DNA of 64,000 nt from Lumbricus rubellus (GCA_945859605.1 OX243811.1:33540950-33604949), one strand, 5' to 3'. Shown: positions 41,227 to 54,214, counted from the first letter of the stretch. Notes: generated from the letters alone by a model not told the origin. A program made the numbers and translations.

Positions 41227-41280
41227 CCAGAGCCTTCTATTACTGCATAATTAGGCCTACTCAGTAAAAGAAGGCTCTGG
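41227..41280. other. Inverted repeat / hairpin
   Basis: CCAGAGCCTTCT...TTACTG (from 41,227) pairs with CAGTAA...AGAAGGCTCTGG (to 41,280) with a 16-nt AT-rich loop containing TTAGGCCTA. It may be a small foldback element; flanking direct repeats are not evident. Confidence 0.6.
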
Positions 41281-41819
41281 TGCTTAGTCTATAATATATA
41301 ATTAATTATACATGTATGGTCGGTTCGTCTTTCTGGAAAAGTTACACCCAATATAGGGCCTACTCCGCAATGACCTTCTTTGCCTTTCTCTGCCCATTTC
41401 CCGCAAGCGTTTGAGAACCATTCTCTTTTATTGTGGTTTGGTGTGAGGTCTGAAGCGCCTACAAATGTCGTATAGGCCTACATGATGAGTTTCTTTTGAA
41501 GAGGCACTATATGAATCTACAATTCCCATTGTAGTTACGATGCTAAGTTTTAGACAAAACAATATGGAAAACCAAGGTGCCTGTTTATGGAGCTTGGGTG
41601 GAGCCCACAGTTAAAGAGAGGCAGAAAGAAAGGTATTAGAATAGCTAGATCATAATTATAGTAAGTCAGTGAATAAAAGCACTTAACATGTAGAGCCTCA
41701 AGATACACTCATTATTATTTTTACCTCATTGAAGTTGAAATTAGTCTTATTTTATCATCAAAACCCAATTTTCTACTCAAACGCTTATGCCACTCGATGC
41801 TGTTGTCATATTGCGCCAG
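41281..41819. other. Intergenic, nothing recognised
   Basis: Short frames only. Confidence 0.4.
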
Positions 41820-41985
41820 CAGATGGCAAGGAGGGGGAGAGAGAAGATTGGAGAGAGAGAGAGAGGGAGAGAGAAAAAGAGGGGAAGAGGGAGAGAAGAT
41901 TGGAGAGAGAGAGAGAGGGAGAGAGGAAAAGAGGGGAAGAGGGAGAGAAGATTGGAGAGAGAGAGGGAGAGAGGGATGAATGGAA
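41820..41985. repeat. GA-rich tandem repeat, about 60-bp unit, three copies
   Basis: The unit AGAGAAGATTGGAGAGAGAG followed by GGAAAAGAGGGGAAGAGGG recurs at about 41,837, 41,892 and 41,945. Arg/Glu-rich frames are artefacts. Confidence 0.85.
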
Positions 41986-42954
41986 GGATCGTCGTGAATT
42001 GGGAATTCGATCACCTTGGTCGTCGAAGGTCGTGATTTCATTTGGCGCCATTTCATCTTCCAGAAGATGGTAGAATACATACGCATACACCGCACGCACA
42101 CACGCACACATCTCAGTATATAATCACACACATACACACACACTTCAGTATATATATATATATATATATATAGTAAAGTTCATTGATCAAGCGCGGTTAA
42201 CAGGTGCTCGTCAACAGTTTCTCCTGTTCCATTGCTGATTATACCACCGGACGGAAGGTTAAAGATGAGATCTGATTCTCATCGAACTGATGAGCAGAAG
42301 AAGTGATCGGTTCATTTCATGGTCAGATCATGACCTTTTACACCAGATCTATCGAGATCAAATCAGATCAAACAGAATCAGATCAATTTAGTGAATCCGA
42401 TGTGTATACAATCGGATTAGGTTGGATTCATTCGGTCCAGATTCGATTAGATGAATTGGATGCAATTGAGGAAGAAAGAAATAGGCTTTCGATAAATTTA
42501 ATATGGCTTTCGATCTCTAGCCTCCTCGCCACCTACCGACTATATTCAGAGAAGAGAGGGCTGGTTGGCATTGGGGTATACACTGCTATACAGGCCTACT
42601 TCGGAGTAGTACTTCCTATGCTGACAGCCTTAATTGTCGCCTATCACCGCTTCTCTTCTTCCTTCTTAATTATAGTTTGTCGGTTGAGGTTCGAGCAATG
42701 TCATGCACCACTCCTTGAGATTTTTCCAAGGACACTGAGAGTTCGGTATCAACTTTTATTTGTAGATTTTGCATATAGCAATCTGACGGTTATTATACTG
42801 AGGCCAATTATAGACTATAGTTTTTACCGAACTTATCAAAATTCCAATCGTGACGGGATATACCAACGAGTCAGATTAGAAAAGACTCTCAGCAGACCAG
42901 ACTTGGAATTAGCAACTCATGCAGCGATTGATGGTTGCATGGTATAATCATTTG
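41986..42954. other. Intergenic with a TA microsatellite (42,143-42,172)
   Basis: Contains GATC-rich imperfect repeats (42,270-42,400) and a 214-codon frame from 42,303 that begins with GTG. It has no recognisable domain and no conserved-looking composition. Confidence 0.4.
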
Positions 42955-43036
42955 CATGGTGGACCCGTGACTGACAGAAGGGGCCCTCAAGGTTATCACA
43001 GCACCCGGAGTCCGCCCTAGCCTTAATGCGGCCCTG
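42955..43036. mobile_element. Family C remnant, right end only
   Basis: GACTGACAGAAG...CAGCACCC...CTAGCCTTAATGCGGCCCTG matches the right end of the 7465-8602 element with several changes. No left end or target duplication found. Confidence 0.65.
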
Positions 43037-44089
43037 ATTAATTAATGCACAGCACAAGACACACCCACTGCCGAGGTTATCTCTGATCCAGGTTGGCAAC
43101 AGCACTGCTGACAAGGTCGCACTTACTTCGTATACATGAATGTACAATTGTACATATATGAGGTATATATATATTATATATATACAATGGACAATTACAC
43201 ACACTCACACACACACATGCCCACACACAAACACAGACGTATATAAAATATATATAATACATATGTATATAATTGTCATCAACGGCCCCCCCCCCGGCGA
43301 AAGTTCATCAAATAAACATAGGCTATGTAAGCTTATACAAGTATAGTCTATTTCCATTTCTCGTATATACAACATTATATTCATTCATTCATTCATTCCG
43401 AAAACTTATATAGCGCCTCTTCAAGAAGTCTACTCAGAGGCGCTACGGGAACTTAAACCACAATATTTTACAGTATAGACTACTGGATATGTATATATTC
43501 ATCTTTCTTCTTTTCCATCAGGCTTGAATTAATCCCTCTCTACGGAGGGGTCAGCCACTCGGATCCTCCTCTTCCACTTTCCTCTGTCTTTGGTGTCTTA
43601 ATTTTTCAGTTTGAGTTGTTTCATGTCCTCCCGTATCGCATCCTCCCATCTCTTCTTTTGTTGTATATATTCATAATATACATAATAATACATATTCTGG
43701 CACATGTCGTATAAGTGTATATTCATGTCTTCATGCATAGCTAAATATAATCTGGGTAGGTATACAAATGAGGATATAATCTGGGTGGGTATGAATGAGG
43801 ATATGTTCATGGGTATCAGAACTATAATAGTGTACATGTCTGCATCCACGAGTATCCCATCTCATAGATTTCATCGGAATCAGTTAGACGGGTGTTTTTT
43901 TCTTTCACCGAAGCCGCTACTTGAACGGGGGTGAAGAATTGGAGAAGCTAGACTCCATAAATATGGCATCAGGCTGCGTCGTCTAGGCTGTAGAAGTCAG
44001 AGGGTCGCGTATACACCATACACCCTCTCCGTTAGATTGGCGCACAATTAAGTATGATAAGAGAGATATGGATTGAGATTACAAATAAA
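43037..44089. other. Intergenic with a LINE/SINE tail copy (43,381-43,450)
   Basis: On the minus strand 43,450-43,400 reads GCGCCTCTGAGTAGACTTC...AAGAGGCGCTATATAAG followed by GAATGAATGAATG. It is the recurrent 3' tail with a tetranucleotide end. Also CA-rich patches near 43,198-43,240. Confidence 0.55.
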
Positions 44090-44236
44090 CGCAGACACAC
44101 ACACGCATACATGCACACACGCGCACGCGCACTCACACATACACACACATACACACACTCACACATACACACGTACACGCACACACACATACACACACGC
44201 ACACGTGCACACACATACACACACGCACACACGTAA
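44090..44236. repeat. (CA)n microsatellite
   Basis: ACACACATACACACGCACAC units with CG interruptions. Confidence 0.9.
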
Positions 44237-44846
44237 ACAAACCTCAGGCGTTGATTGGCATTCGGTTACCGATGGGGGATATTTACTCAGCTTAGGTTTC
44301 TTAAATCCCCGTCAAAAGTGTCTGGTTCAACTCCCATCAGTCCAAGGACGGTGGGTTCGATTCCCATGAGGCAGGAAGGCGAGATATCGGTACAAAAAAC
44401 GTTGCATGTGCCTTAGATAAGATTGCGTAAAGTATGTCAAGGTCAACGGTAACGTTGGCTGAGAGAATGAATTCCTTAAGCTCATAAAATACATTCAATC
44501 AGATTTCGCAGAAGTTGTAGCGATAAAATATCAAGGAGAATTCAAGGATAATTCGTGAGAATCAGATGTGTTGTATGATTTGTATCCTTCACTTTGCGAT
44601 TGCACTCCGGTGATTATTTATCTAGATTATTTATCATTTCATAATTATATAGGGCTACCGGCACTTATATTTGCATAACTATTAATTGTATGATTTTACT
44701 TGGGTCCTAGTTGAGTTACGGTAAGGAAGCAATAGAAACATTTGTTGCGCTGCATGAATCATGCAGTCTGTTGCTTATTATGTAAAGTACTATAGACACT
44801 TAGTCTAGACAGTTTAAATAGATAAATTTTGGTACTTGCTCCTTCA
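44237..44846. other. Intergenic with tRNA-like B-box motifs (44,327-44,370)
   Basis: TGGTTCAACTCCCATC and GGGTTCGATTCCCATG occur 30 bp apart. This suggests the head of another tRNA-derived repeat, but no A-box at the right distance is convincing. Confidence 0.3.
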
Positions 44847-44921
44847 GGAGGTTGTACTCTGCCTCCGACACTAATCATCTTCGATATGAAACATTGTCGT
44901 TAAGCCCGAATACAACAACTT
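44847..44921 (+). mobile_element. Fragment of the SINE seen in the 5' LTR
   Basis: GTACTCTGCCTCCGACACTAATC and TCGATATGAAACATTGTCG match 16,830-16,900 closely. Only the 3' portion is present, so it is 5'-truncated. Confidence 0.75.
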
Positions 44922-46309
44922 GCTCCTTCATTTGCTATTGTCGCGGAAGTATCCGCACTCTTTCGTGCAATATTTACTTCTGACACATTACAGCCATGCA
45001 GTACGATCTCTTTGTAGCGGAATTTACCCGGAGCGTTAATTGACGGTGGCCACATTCGCTAACCATTGTGCAGTCGGGGACCGAAGACAGGTGCATGGAT
45101 GACTCCCTATATACATGTGCAAGACATAATAATTATGTGAGTTTGAACGAAGGCACGGACTATCTGTTCTCTGTTACATGGCTGGTTACTTGTGAACATT
45201 TTGTGGCCATCCATCTCACACTCTCAACGCTGGATTTCGCCCCACTTAACATTCTAATGCTAAAGTTTTTTTTTATCTTCAAAGGCATTTTAAGACCTTT
45301 TATTTTGCAAACACAATTTTTCTTCAATCTGCCTTCATTGATGCCTGTATTTCGTAAACAAGATGTGAAATTGTCCGGAACACCAAGTATCGTCCAAACA
45401 CTTGTAGGCTACTAGGCCCAACAAGGCGGTTAAAAATAAGATTCCGGTCCTGTGTAAAAACGGTCCTTGGCTCGAAGGATAATAGAAGCGTGCAGAAAAA
45501 CTATATATGATTATATATAATATATATATATTCGTTTAATCAGAAATCAGGTTGACAAGCCACAACACAGTTACAAGATGAAGAGAAAAATAGTTTCAAC
45601 TAGTATAGTGTGTTTAATACAAGAGAGGCGGTGAAGGATCTCACCGATCAAATTCATTTTTTTAAATGAGCAGAGTCGAGGCCAGGCGGCCGCTATAGTA
45701 CATTTACATTTACAAGTGGCTGAGATCAAACAAAATTCGTCGTCAGCACCGGCTGAAACATCGCAATAGAGCATCAATGCCAGCGAGAATAATTCGACGA
45801 AATTAAAACCAAGATCGTTCCACATGGTGAAGGACTCAGAAGGAGGATTAATCTTGGTCAGACTCTACAGTGCGTATACATTGATCTCAAGGCACTGACA
45901 ACAGGTTGACATCTAAGCAACGAACTATTAATTCCCTATATAGAAAATGAAACGGGGAAAGCCAGAAGGGAGAAATGATTGAGCAAAGATGGGGAAGACA
46001 CCGTTTTATCTCAGTCTGGTTTCCGGACATGGTGGTCCTACAGGAGGGGGTGCTCATTATTCCAAACAAGTTTACTATTTACACCAGATGTCAGTACGAC
46101 GTATTCAGACATAAATAATCTATAGTCTTCAAGGTATAATGTCTGGCATTGATGGGACCATAATGCAAAAATGGACATAAACCGTATAATAACAAACTTC
46201 AAAGTTTACTGGATATGGCAAACACTATATTTTTAGGCTCTCTTATATAACGACCGTCTTGAGAATAAGGTTCAGGGAACCCTTATGTTTATTCTACACG
46301 TCCTCTGCC
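44922..46309. other. Intergenic, nothing recognised
   Basis: A 115-codon plus-strand frame at 45,068 has hydrophobic stretches, but no family or splice signal was recognised. Confidence 0.35.
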
Positions 46310-46436
46310 TGCTTCTTCTTTTTCTCCTCCTTCTCCTTCTCGTCCTCGTCCTCCTCTTCCTCGTTCTTCTCCTCCTTTTCTTCTTCTTCCTTGTCCTCCT
46401 CGTCGTCGTCCTCCTCCTCGTCCTCCTCCTTATACA
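46310..46436. repeat. Polypyrimidine (CTC/TTC)n tract
   Basis: TTCTCCTCCTTCTCGTCC-type sequence. Ser/Leu/Arg-rich frames are artefacts. Confidence 0.85.
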
Positions 46437-47265
<829 letters not shown>

Positions 47266-48629
47266 TAGAACAACACACGCCAACCCACAGACAAGAGAGC
47301 ATAAGCCATTGAGTTGCAATCATAAATTAAATCATTGTTCTCATTGAAGTCGTACACACACACGTATACGCAAACGCCTAAACATTGATAATTTAAACGC
47401 GCACACACACATAAACACACACGCACACAGACTGTAAAGTGTAAACATACGCAGTATACGGTATAATAGGCCGAATACATACATGGTCTATGTATGTCAG
47501 AGTGGACTGAATATCATAGAGGTATTTGAAAGGTTCTTTATATTATTATTCATTCGTATGTTTACGCATGCAGAAAGAGAACACACTTGTCGGCCAATAC
47601 AGACACTGCAGCGAAGAATAGTCGTGCAATGTGCGACAACTGCGACATGCCTTCTGGCAATATTAGGTGGGTATACTGGGGTAGGCCACAAGCAAACAAC
47701 TGTACATGTATATATTGTTCATGTATATACATATACTAAAATACATGTATAGTTGTATATATATATAGTATATGTAACATCTATACATTAATATTGTATT
47801 GTGCATTCTTTGATACCGATTGCTTCAAACGTATACCATGCAACAGAGGCAATTATGCATAATTTTATTAAATGGATGGGCAGCCGCATATCTATGAATT
47901 CAGTATGTATGTCATATTTGATAGTCTTGCCTATATGTAGGCCTACAATGCCCTATATATAATATATATACATGAGACATTAATAAACAATAATACATAT
48001 AAATATATGTGTGTGTGTGAGTGCACAATTAATATGCATAAATTATAGCAATTACGTCGTATTGGTCAATGGAAAGCTGTAGGCCTACAGTTCATATTTG
48101 CATGTGACATGACATTATGGTTGTGTGTGCCGTGTATGTTGGTGGACACGTCTCATCTGAGCAGAAAGGAAAGTAAGTATGTCTGTCGCTAATCGTTTTA
48201 CAATTTGGGACTATTTACTTGTTTGGAAGAAATTTCAGACCGCATTATTTACGAATCGACGGCATTTAGGACTGTATTATGCTCTGAAACATGGAGGTAT
48301 ATATAAAATAATGTCATCCTATTGATATACACATGTATATTTGTATATTTGCATCTTTGCACAAATGAGTTCTTAGAACTAATTTGTAACTGCATGTACC
48401 ACCATTGGACTACTACGTTCTACAACTACTTTCACTATAGCCATTACAGCAAAATGCTGCTGCCGCTGCATGCCTGGTCAGCACAGCAATTGTAATTTAT
48501 AATTATAATAAAGATAGGATTGGTATCATATTAACCAGAAATTAAATGTAAATGTGGCAGATCATGACTGTACTCGTGGGTTTTATAGGCTAGCCTCGGA
48601 GTCGCGTTGGTATCAATATACATATATAT

Positions 48630-48660
<31 letters not shown>

Positions 48661-49410
48661 TGCTCTTGGCTACATCAACGACACATGATAGAATTGTTGA
48701 CAGCCAATGTCATGTAAACATAATCTATTATACTAAAGCGGTAATTGTGTCGCTACTTTTTAAGATTAAACTAGATTGCTGAGCTCATCGTTGGCCAGCT
48801 CCAAGTGCCTTTGACGTAACACAGATACCATATACAATTATACCTATATACATAAATATTATAGGGGAGCGATGCATCTCATCTGTATTCGGTTATACAG
48901 CCCTCTTGGCGAAATGTGGGGTGTGGAGGGAAAGAGGGGTGTGGAGTGTGTTGCGGCTACGGGTGAGGACTTTCAAAGCCCTGCAGCATAGTTGCCATGT
49001 ACAGTTATAGTTGCCTTTGCTGCGAACTTCGCAGGGCTGCACAGCTGCATGCATGAAAAAGCTGAATTCTAACTTTCTCACGAGTCACGACTAGAGACCC
49101 AATCTGACATGTATGCATGTATACGTATGCAAATGCCTCTGTTATTATTATGAACGTCGTCTTCGTGTAGGTTGCTGTCCTGGCTGGCTACTCAAATACG
49201 GTATGTATACTCACTTGATTAGTCTGCAAAGAGACATTTATCGGTCAATTAGAATCGTGGGTTATTTAGAACTCAGTCATTTAATTATCGAGTCATTTAG
49301 AACTCAGTCATCATTATCGAGTCATTTAGAATTAAGTCATTTCGCATCACGGTAGAGTAGAGTATAGAGTCTGTCAGAACTTCAAAGTCAATAGCTTGTC
49401 AATAATTATA
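47266..49410. other. Intergenic, nothing recognised
   Basis: AT-rich with TA runs (48,616-48,660). A short direct repeat of TCGAGTCATTTAGAACTCAG units lies at 49,265-49,345. No gene or element end supported. Confidence 0.4.
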
Positions 49411-49419
49411 TCGAGAATC

Positions 49420-49502
49420 GGATATCATCGTCATTGTCATCATCGTCATCATTGTCGTCGTCATCGTCATCATCATCATCGTCATCGTCGTCATCATCAT
49501 CG

Positions 49503-49566
<64 letters not shown>

Positions 49567-49685
49567 CGACGAGTCGTCGTCATCGTCATCGTCGTCGTCG
49601 TCGTCATCGTCATCATCATCGTCGTTGTCGTCATCGTCGTCATCATCATCGTCGTTGTCGTCGTCATCATCATCATCATCATCAG
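49420..49685. repeat. (TCA/TCG)n trinucleotide array
   Basis: About 265 bp of CATCGTCGTCATC units. All six frames are long and repetitive (poly-Ser, poly-Asp, Arg/His) and are not genes. Confidence 0.93.
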
Positions 49686-50037
49686 CCATCGTCTTTGAGC
49701 GCATGACCGGAACCTTGTCTTTTCGACAAGCCAGGTCATAATAGGACAGGCCGTCAGCTGTTTAAGACCAAAGATCTCAAGAAATGACTTTTCCTGGACA
49801 GTTAGTAGTTAACCAACGACATAAAAAAACTGTCTCATGTCCCACATCTGCTTTTATGAAGAATTATTCATCAGTGATGTTGTCGTTGAAGTTCTAAGGC
49901 TCACCAACACTGCGACGGGATAATAAAAACAATCAGAGAAACATCAAAAGAGAGATAGGCGAACAGACAGTAAAACCACACGTAAGCAGAACTGGAGAAT
50001 GACAAATAGTCTATGCCAACAAAAGCACAAAGAGAAA

Positions 50038-50940
50038 AATAGGCAGACAGACAGCAGACATACGGAAAGACATACAAACAAGGAGAACATGTGCGCACAT
50101 TAATGCACATAGACATATTTATTTATTTATTTATTTATTTCGAAAATTTATATAGCGCCTCTTCAAGGTAGGCTACTCAGAAGCGCTCCCGGCCCAACCA
50201 CGGCTAAATAAAACAGTCTTTAGGTTCTTAAGGAACAGAGCGGAGTGACCTCTGGGAATTAGGCGCAATGCAACAGGAAGACCATTCCAGGTGATAGGAC
50301 CAGCAACTGAGAATAGCAGTCCGCGCGCGGGGAACCAGAAGCTCAATTTGGTTCGCCGATCTAATGGTGGATCGACGCAGAACTCCTAAGGTGGAACAGC
50401 AGAGTTCTCGAAGATATGGTGGAGCTAGTCCTTCAATGCACCGCCTAACCAAGGCACAGACCCTGTATGCAATCCGCATAATAATAATAAGACAGACAGC
50501 AGACATACGGAGAGGCAGACAAACAGACAAACAAGGAGAATTATGTGCGCACATTAATGCACATAGACATAATAATAATAAGACAGACAGCAGACATACG
50601 GAGAGGCAGACAAACAGACAAACAAGGAGAATTATGTGCGCACATTAATGCACATAGACATAATAATAATAAGACAGACAGCAGACATACGGAGACGCAG
50701 ACAAACAGACAAACAAGGAGAATTATGTGCGCACATTAATGCACATAGACATAATAATAATAAGACAGACAGCAGACATACGGAGAGGCAGACAAACAGA
50801 CAAACAAGGAGAATTATGTGCGCACATTAATGCACATAGACATAATAATAATAAGACAGACAGCAGACATACGGAGAGGCAGACAAACAGACAAACAAGG
50901 AGAATTATGTGCGCACATTAATGCACATAGACATAATAAT
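50038..50940 (+). repeat. 91-bp tandem repeat, about six copies, split by a LINE fragment
   Basis: The unit contains GACAGACAGCAGACATACGG, AGACAAACAGACAAACAAGG, and ATTATGTGCGCACATTAATG, closing with CACATAGACATAATAATAAT. Near-identical copies sit between 50,480 and 50,940. A more diverged copy lies at 50,038-50,115, before the LINE insertion. The recurrent 64-residue frame is the same repeat translated. Confidence 0.92.
50116..50478 (-). mobile_element. 5'-truncated LINE, 3' end of the reverse transcriptase ORF plus 3' UTR
   Basis: On the minus strand the sequence encodes a typical LINE C-terminal signature, SVAGPITWNGLPVALR followed by LKNLKTVLF, with VPRARTA just upstream in a different frame (a frameshift). 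A 3' UTR follows, with GGGAGCGCTTCTGAGTAGCC and AAGAGGCGCTATATAAATTT, ending in (AAAT)n. It landed within the 91-bp array. The 3' UTR tail resembles that of the tRNA-derived SINEs in this window. Confidence 0.75.
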
Positions 50941-52002
50941 AAGAAATTAAGAAGACCAACAGACTTGGATGTTGACAGACAGAAAACACTCGTAGAAGGA
51001 GAAGAGGCGAAGTGGTGGAGAGACAGACAGGCAGACAGACAAAAAGGCAGACAGACAGACAGACAGACAGATTGGTCTGTGTGCCTATAATTGTAATTTC
51101 ATAACTGATAAGAATGTTTATAGCACCACCTAAGCACTAGATACCCTTCCTCCCTCCGTCCGGTCGTATAATAAACAGCCACCCTTCTGTTGATGCCCAA
51201 GTAGATCTCTCTTCCACCACCCGATGCTTTGGATCTGTCAACTCTCAGCACCGACAGTAGCCCCGCCCCACTCCACCCCCACCCCATGGTCTGTTTCCCC
51301 TTCTTCATCTGGCGCTGATTTCGTTGCTCCCTTAAATCGTCTGCTTTGAAATTCCTAAGGGTGGAGATTGGTGCAACCCGATATGCAGCAACGACGAACG
51401 ATGATCATATGGAAACATACGTCGCCCGGTAGATTATTAGGTGGATCACGTGGAAGCAGTCCAAAGGGGGGGGGGGCACAAACAGGGTTCTCACGTACCA
51501 GGATGCATTGGAGGGTCTCTGTGTGTGTGTGTGTGTGTAGCTTATGGGGCAAATTTTATCGTAGTCCATGCCCTGTGGCGTCAGAGACAGCAGCTGCCGC
51601 ATGGGAAGAATGCCCTGCTGTAAATTGCGATCGGTTTTAGCTTACAACTCTGCCTCGTTTGATCTACGTCTGTCTGTCTGTCTGTCTCAGCCTGTCTCTG
51701 ACTCTATCTCTGTGTGTCTCTGTGTGTGTGTGTCTCTCTGTGTCTCTCTCCTTGTCTTTTCCTTTTAAGCCTGTTTCTTTTCTATTAATTTCTTCCTCTG
51801 TCTTAGTCTGACAAGAGAAACATTGAGACTCCAGTCTTCTTGTAAGGTCCCGATTGGCGGGAACAGTCTCCGACGACTCCAATGCTCCAGTCTAGGGTGT
51901 CAAAAAATCAAGGCGCAGGTGTTTTTTGGACAGCCCCATAATTATTTCAACGCTGTTTCTAATTAGTATCGTGTATCATAGGATTGGTGGCGCATATTAA
52001 TT
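50941..52002. other. Intergenic with GACA and TCTG patches
   Basis: GACAGACA units lie at 51,020-51,070, TG repeats at 51,520-51,538, and a TCTG/TCTC tract at 51,668-51,760. No gene recognised. Confidence 0.5.
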
Positions 52003-52010
52003 CGCTTCCG

Positions 52011-52190
52011 CATAGGCGTACGGGAGATTTCAGCAGTGGGGGGAGGGGTAAAGATTGAACTTCTGCCCTAAAAATATATCCGGCAAAAAAGTTGACGACC
52101 TTTTTTATTCGTCGGGGTCTGTGTTTGCCCGAAAAAAACAAGACTTTGCCCAAAATGGGGGGGGGGGGGGATTTGCCTCGCACGACTATG
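52011..52190. mobile_element. hAT-like MITE, family A copy 3 (short)
   Basis: The left end CATAGGCGTACGGGAGA and right end GCACGACTATG are degenerate family A ends. The exact 8-bp duplication CGCTTCCG flanks it (52,003-52,010, 52,191-52,198). Internal GTTGACGACC-T6-ATTCGTCG lies at 52,091-52,113, with the same GCCCGAAAAA blocks. It is 180 bp, internally deleted. Confidence 0.85.
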
Positions 52191-52198
52191 CGCTTCCG

Positions 52199-52798
52199 CT
52201 TAATGCAGAATTATTAACATTATGCAACTAGATTAATAAAAAAATTTATGTTCCGGTTTTAACTGTGTTTAGGTTTTGCAGTTGCTTTCTATTTAGTTTC
52301 ATAATTTTATTTAAGTCCTATTGCTAATTATTGTCTCCTAATGGATATTTCAATTTGCATCTTAGCAGCCGATAGATGGGGCCCTGCAATGCATATATAT
52401 CTTGTAGATATGCACAATACACATGTCTACGTAATCGTAATCTCCAATGTAGTTCCATCCTGTTACCTTGAAACTCTGCGAAACTCAGTACTTGTTTAGC
52501 GTCATCATCAGCCATGGAGTAGGCCTAAACAATCTCAACGGTCAACGACAACTTTGGATCAAATGCTGATGATGAAGATAACGATGAAGATAATGATGAA
52601 GATAACGATGAAGATAACGATGGCAACGACGATGGTGAGACGATGATGACGATACACGGGGAAGATAAAATGTGGCTTCATGCCTTTTTTATTTCTGCTT
52701 GCAAAGGGTTAACGACGGTCCATATTATATTAAATTGTACATGTTGTGTTTCACTTTAATCGACCAAACGCAAAATTATTTCGCTGTTGTTTTTGTAG
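52199..52798. other. Intergenic with a 12-bp repeat (52,570-52,625)
   Basis: GATGAAGATAAC units repeat about five times. At 52,799 a pyrimidine-rich TTGTTTTTGTAG could be a 3' splice site leading into the 21-bp array. Confidence 0.45.
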
Positions 52799-52851
52799 AC
52801 ACTCTTCACTAATCTACGACGACTCCACTGACAGTCTGACTATTGAAGGGG

Positions 52852-53189
52852 GTCCTTGAAGACCAGTCAGAGGTCCTTGAAGACCAGTCAGAGGTCCTTG
52901 AAGACCAGTCAGAGGTCCTTGAAGACCAGTCAGAGGTCCTTGAAGACCAGTCAGAGGTCCTTGAAGACCAGTCAGAGGTCCTTGAAGACCAGTCAGAGGT
53001 CCTTGAAGACCAGTCAGAGGTCCTTGAAGACCAGTCAGAGGTCCTTGAAGACCAGTCAGAGGTCCTTGAAGACCAGTCAGAGGTCCTTGAAGACCAGTCA
53101 GAGGTCCTTGAAGACCAGTCAGAGGTCCTTGAAGACCAGTCAGAGGTCCTTGAAGACCAGTCAGAGGTCCTTGAAGACCTGTCAGAGAG
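52852..53189 (+). repeat. 21-bp minisatellite, about 16 near-identical copies
   Basis: The unit GTCCTTGAAGACCAGTCAGAG is repeated with almost no variation; only the last copy differs. Being a multiple of three it keeps several frames open (VLEDQSE, SLKTSQR, and on the minus strand LTGLQGP). Each plus-strand frame has a stop within 20 nt upstream and none starts with ATG, so I treat it as non-coding, possibly transcribed as 5' UTR of the ORF that follows at 53,201. Confidence 0.95.
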
Positions 53190-53200
53190 GTTCTTAGACG

Positions 53201-53665
53201 ATGATGAGGTCTGGTCGCGTCGGTCTGTCTGACTACACCACGAGACGCCTCGCTGAGCTGCAGGCGCTTCGAGTATCCGTCGACCAGGATGATCCACCAC
53301 CGACGGATCGCAGCAGCAGAACCCAACATCCGGTCAGTCCACCAATCGACGAAGGACTCGGACCGTCACGTGGTGGGAGCAGCGGGGGCGACGGGGTCAC
53401 GTCCCCCGGGTCACTGGGGTCACCACCGGATCCCCCACCAGCGGCGGTCAAGATCGCTCTTCCGTCGGCACTGCTCGAAAGCAAGAGAGCGGCGCTGCTC
53501 ACATCGAAGGTAGGGTACACGTCGCTCGCCCTACCACCCGATGGGGCCTATCGCCCGCTGCGTGGCACCCTTCACGGAGGAGTGGAATCAAACGTATTAT
53601 ACGTTCGACATCAAACCGGAAGTTCTGAATTCGTCGAGGGTGAAATCGAACCACTTCCGCTCCTT

Positions 53666-53709
<44 letters not shown>

Positions 53710-53893
53710 GGCTGTGACAACGACGACGACGATGACGACGACAAAGGATCGTCAGTATGGAGAGACGAAGTGGAGTGCTGGTTTGATTGGGATGGGAATG
53801 GTGGAGGAGGAGAAGAGGAAGAAAGCGATGACGATTGGAAATAATGCAACGAATGGATCAATGGATGATGGAAAGAAATCGCTTGCTATCAAG
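53201..53893 (+). CDS. Unrecognised ORF, possible N-terminal exon of the downstream septin
   Basis: ATGATGAGG opens 231 codons with an in-frame TAG just upstream. The product is Pro/Ser/Gly-rich and probably disordered: LSDYTTRRLAELQALRVSVD, then a long GGSSGG...PPDPPP region, then ALLESKRAALLTSK, poly-Ser and poly-Thr from microsatellites, ending GKKSLAIK. At 53,893/53,894 AAG|GTTCGA could be a donor in phase 0, matching the phase of the septin exon at 59,152. Some septins have long disordered N-termini. Against this, the donor is weak and an alternative AAG|GTAGGG at 53,510 is in a different phase. Function is unknown if it is a separate gene. Confidence 0.35.
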
Positions 53894-54006
53894 GTTCGAC
53901 TGATAATTATTAATGAGAATTTTATCATTTGTTATTATGCAATCATTGTCATCTAATTATAATAATAATACAATCACTGAAATAAAAACGATAACAATAT
54001 CAATAT

Positions 54007-54179
54007 ATGTATGTATGTATGTATGCGTGTATGTATGTATGTATGTATGTATGTATGTATGTATGTATGTATGTATGTATGTATGTATGTATGTATGTAT
54101 GTATGTATGTATGTATGTATGTATGTATGTATGTATGTATGTATGTATGTATGTATGTATGTATGTATGTATGTATGTA

Positions 54180-54214
<35 letters not shown>

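Noticed and set aside
42303..42947. 214-codon plus-strand ORF
   Set aside because: It begins with GTG, spans GATC-type repeats, shows no recognisable domain and lacks splice or conservation evidence. It may be a chance frame.
49396..49739. Poly-Ser, poly-Asp and Arg/His frames on both strands
   Set aside because: All come from the TCA/TCG trinucleotide array.
50480..50940. Possible CRISPR array
   Set aside because: The 91-bp units are repeated head to tail with no variable spacers, and the context is eukaryotic.
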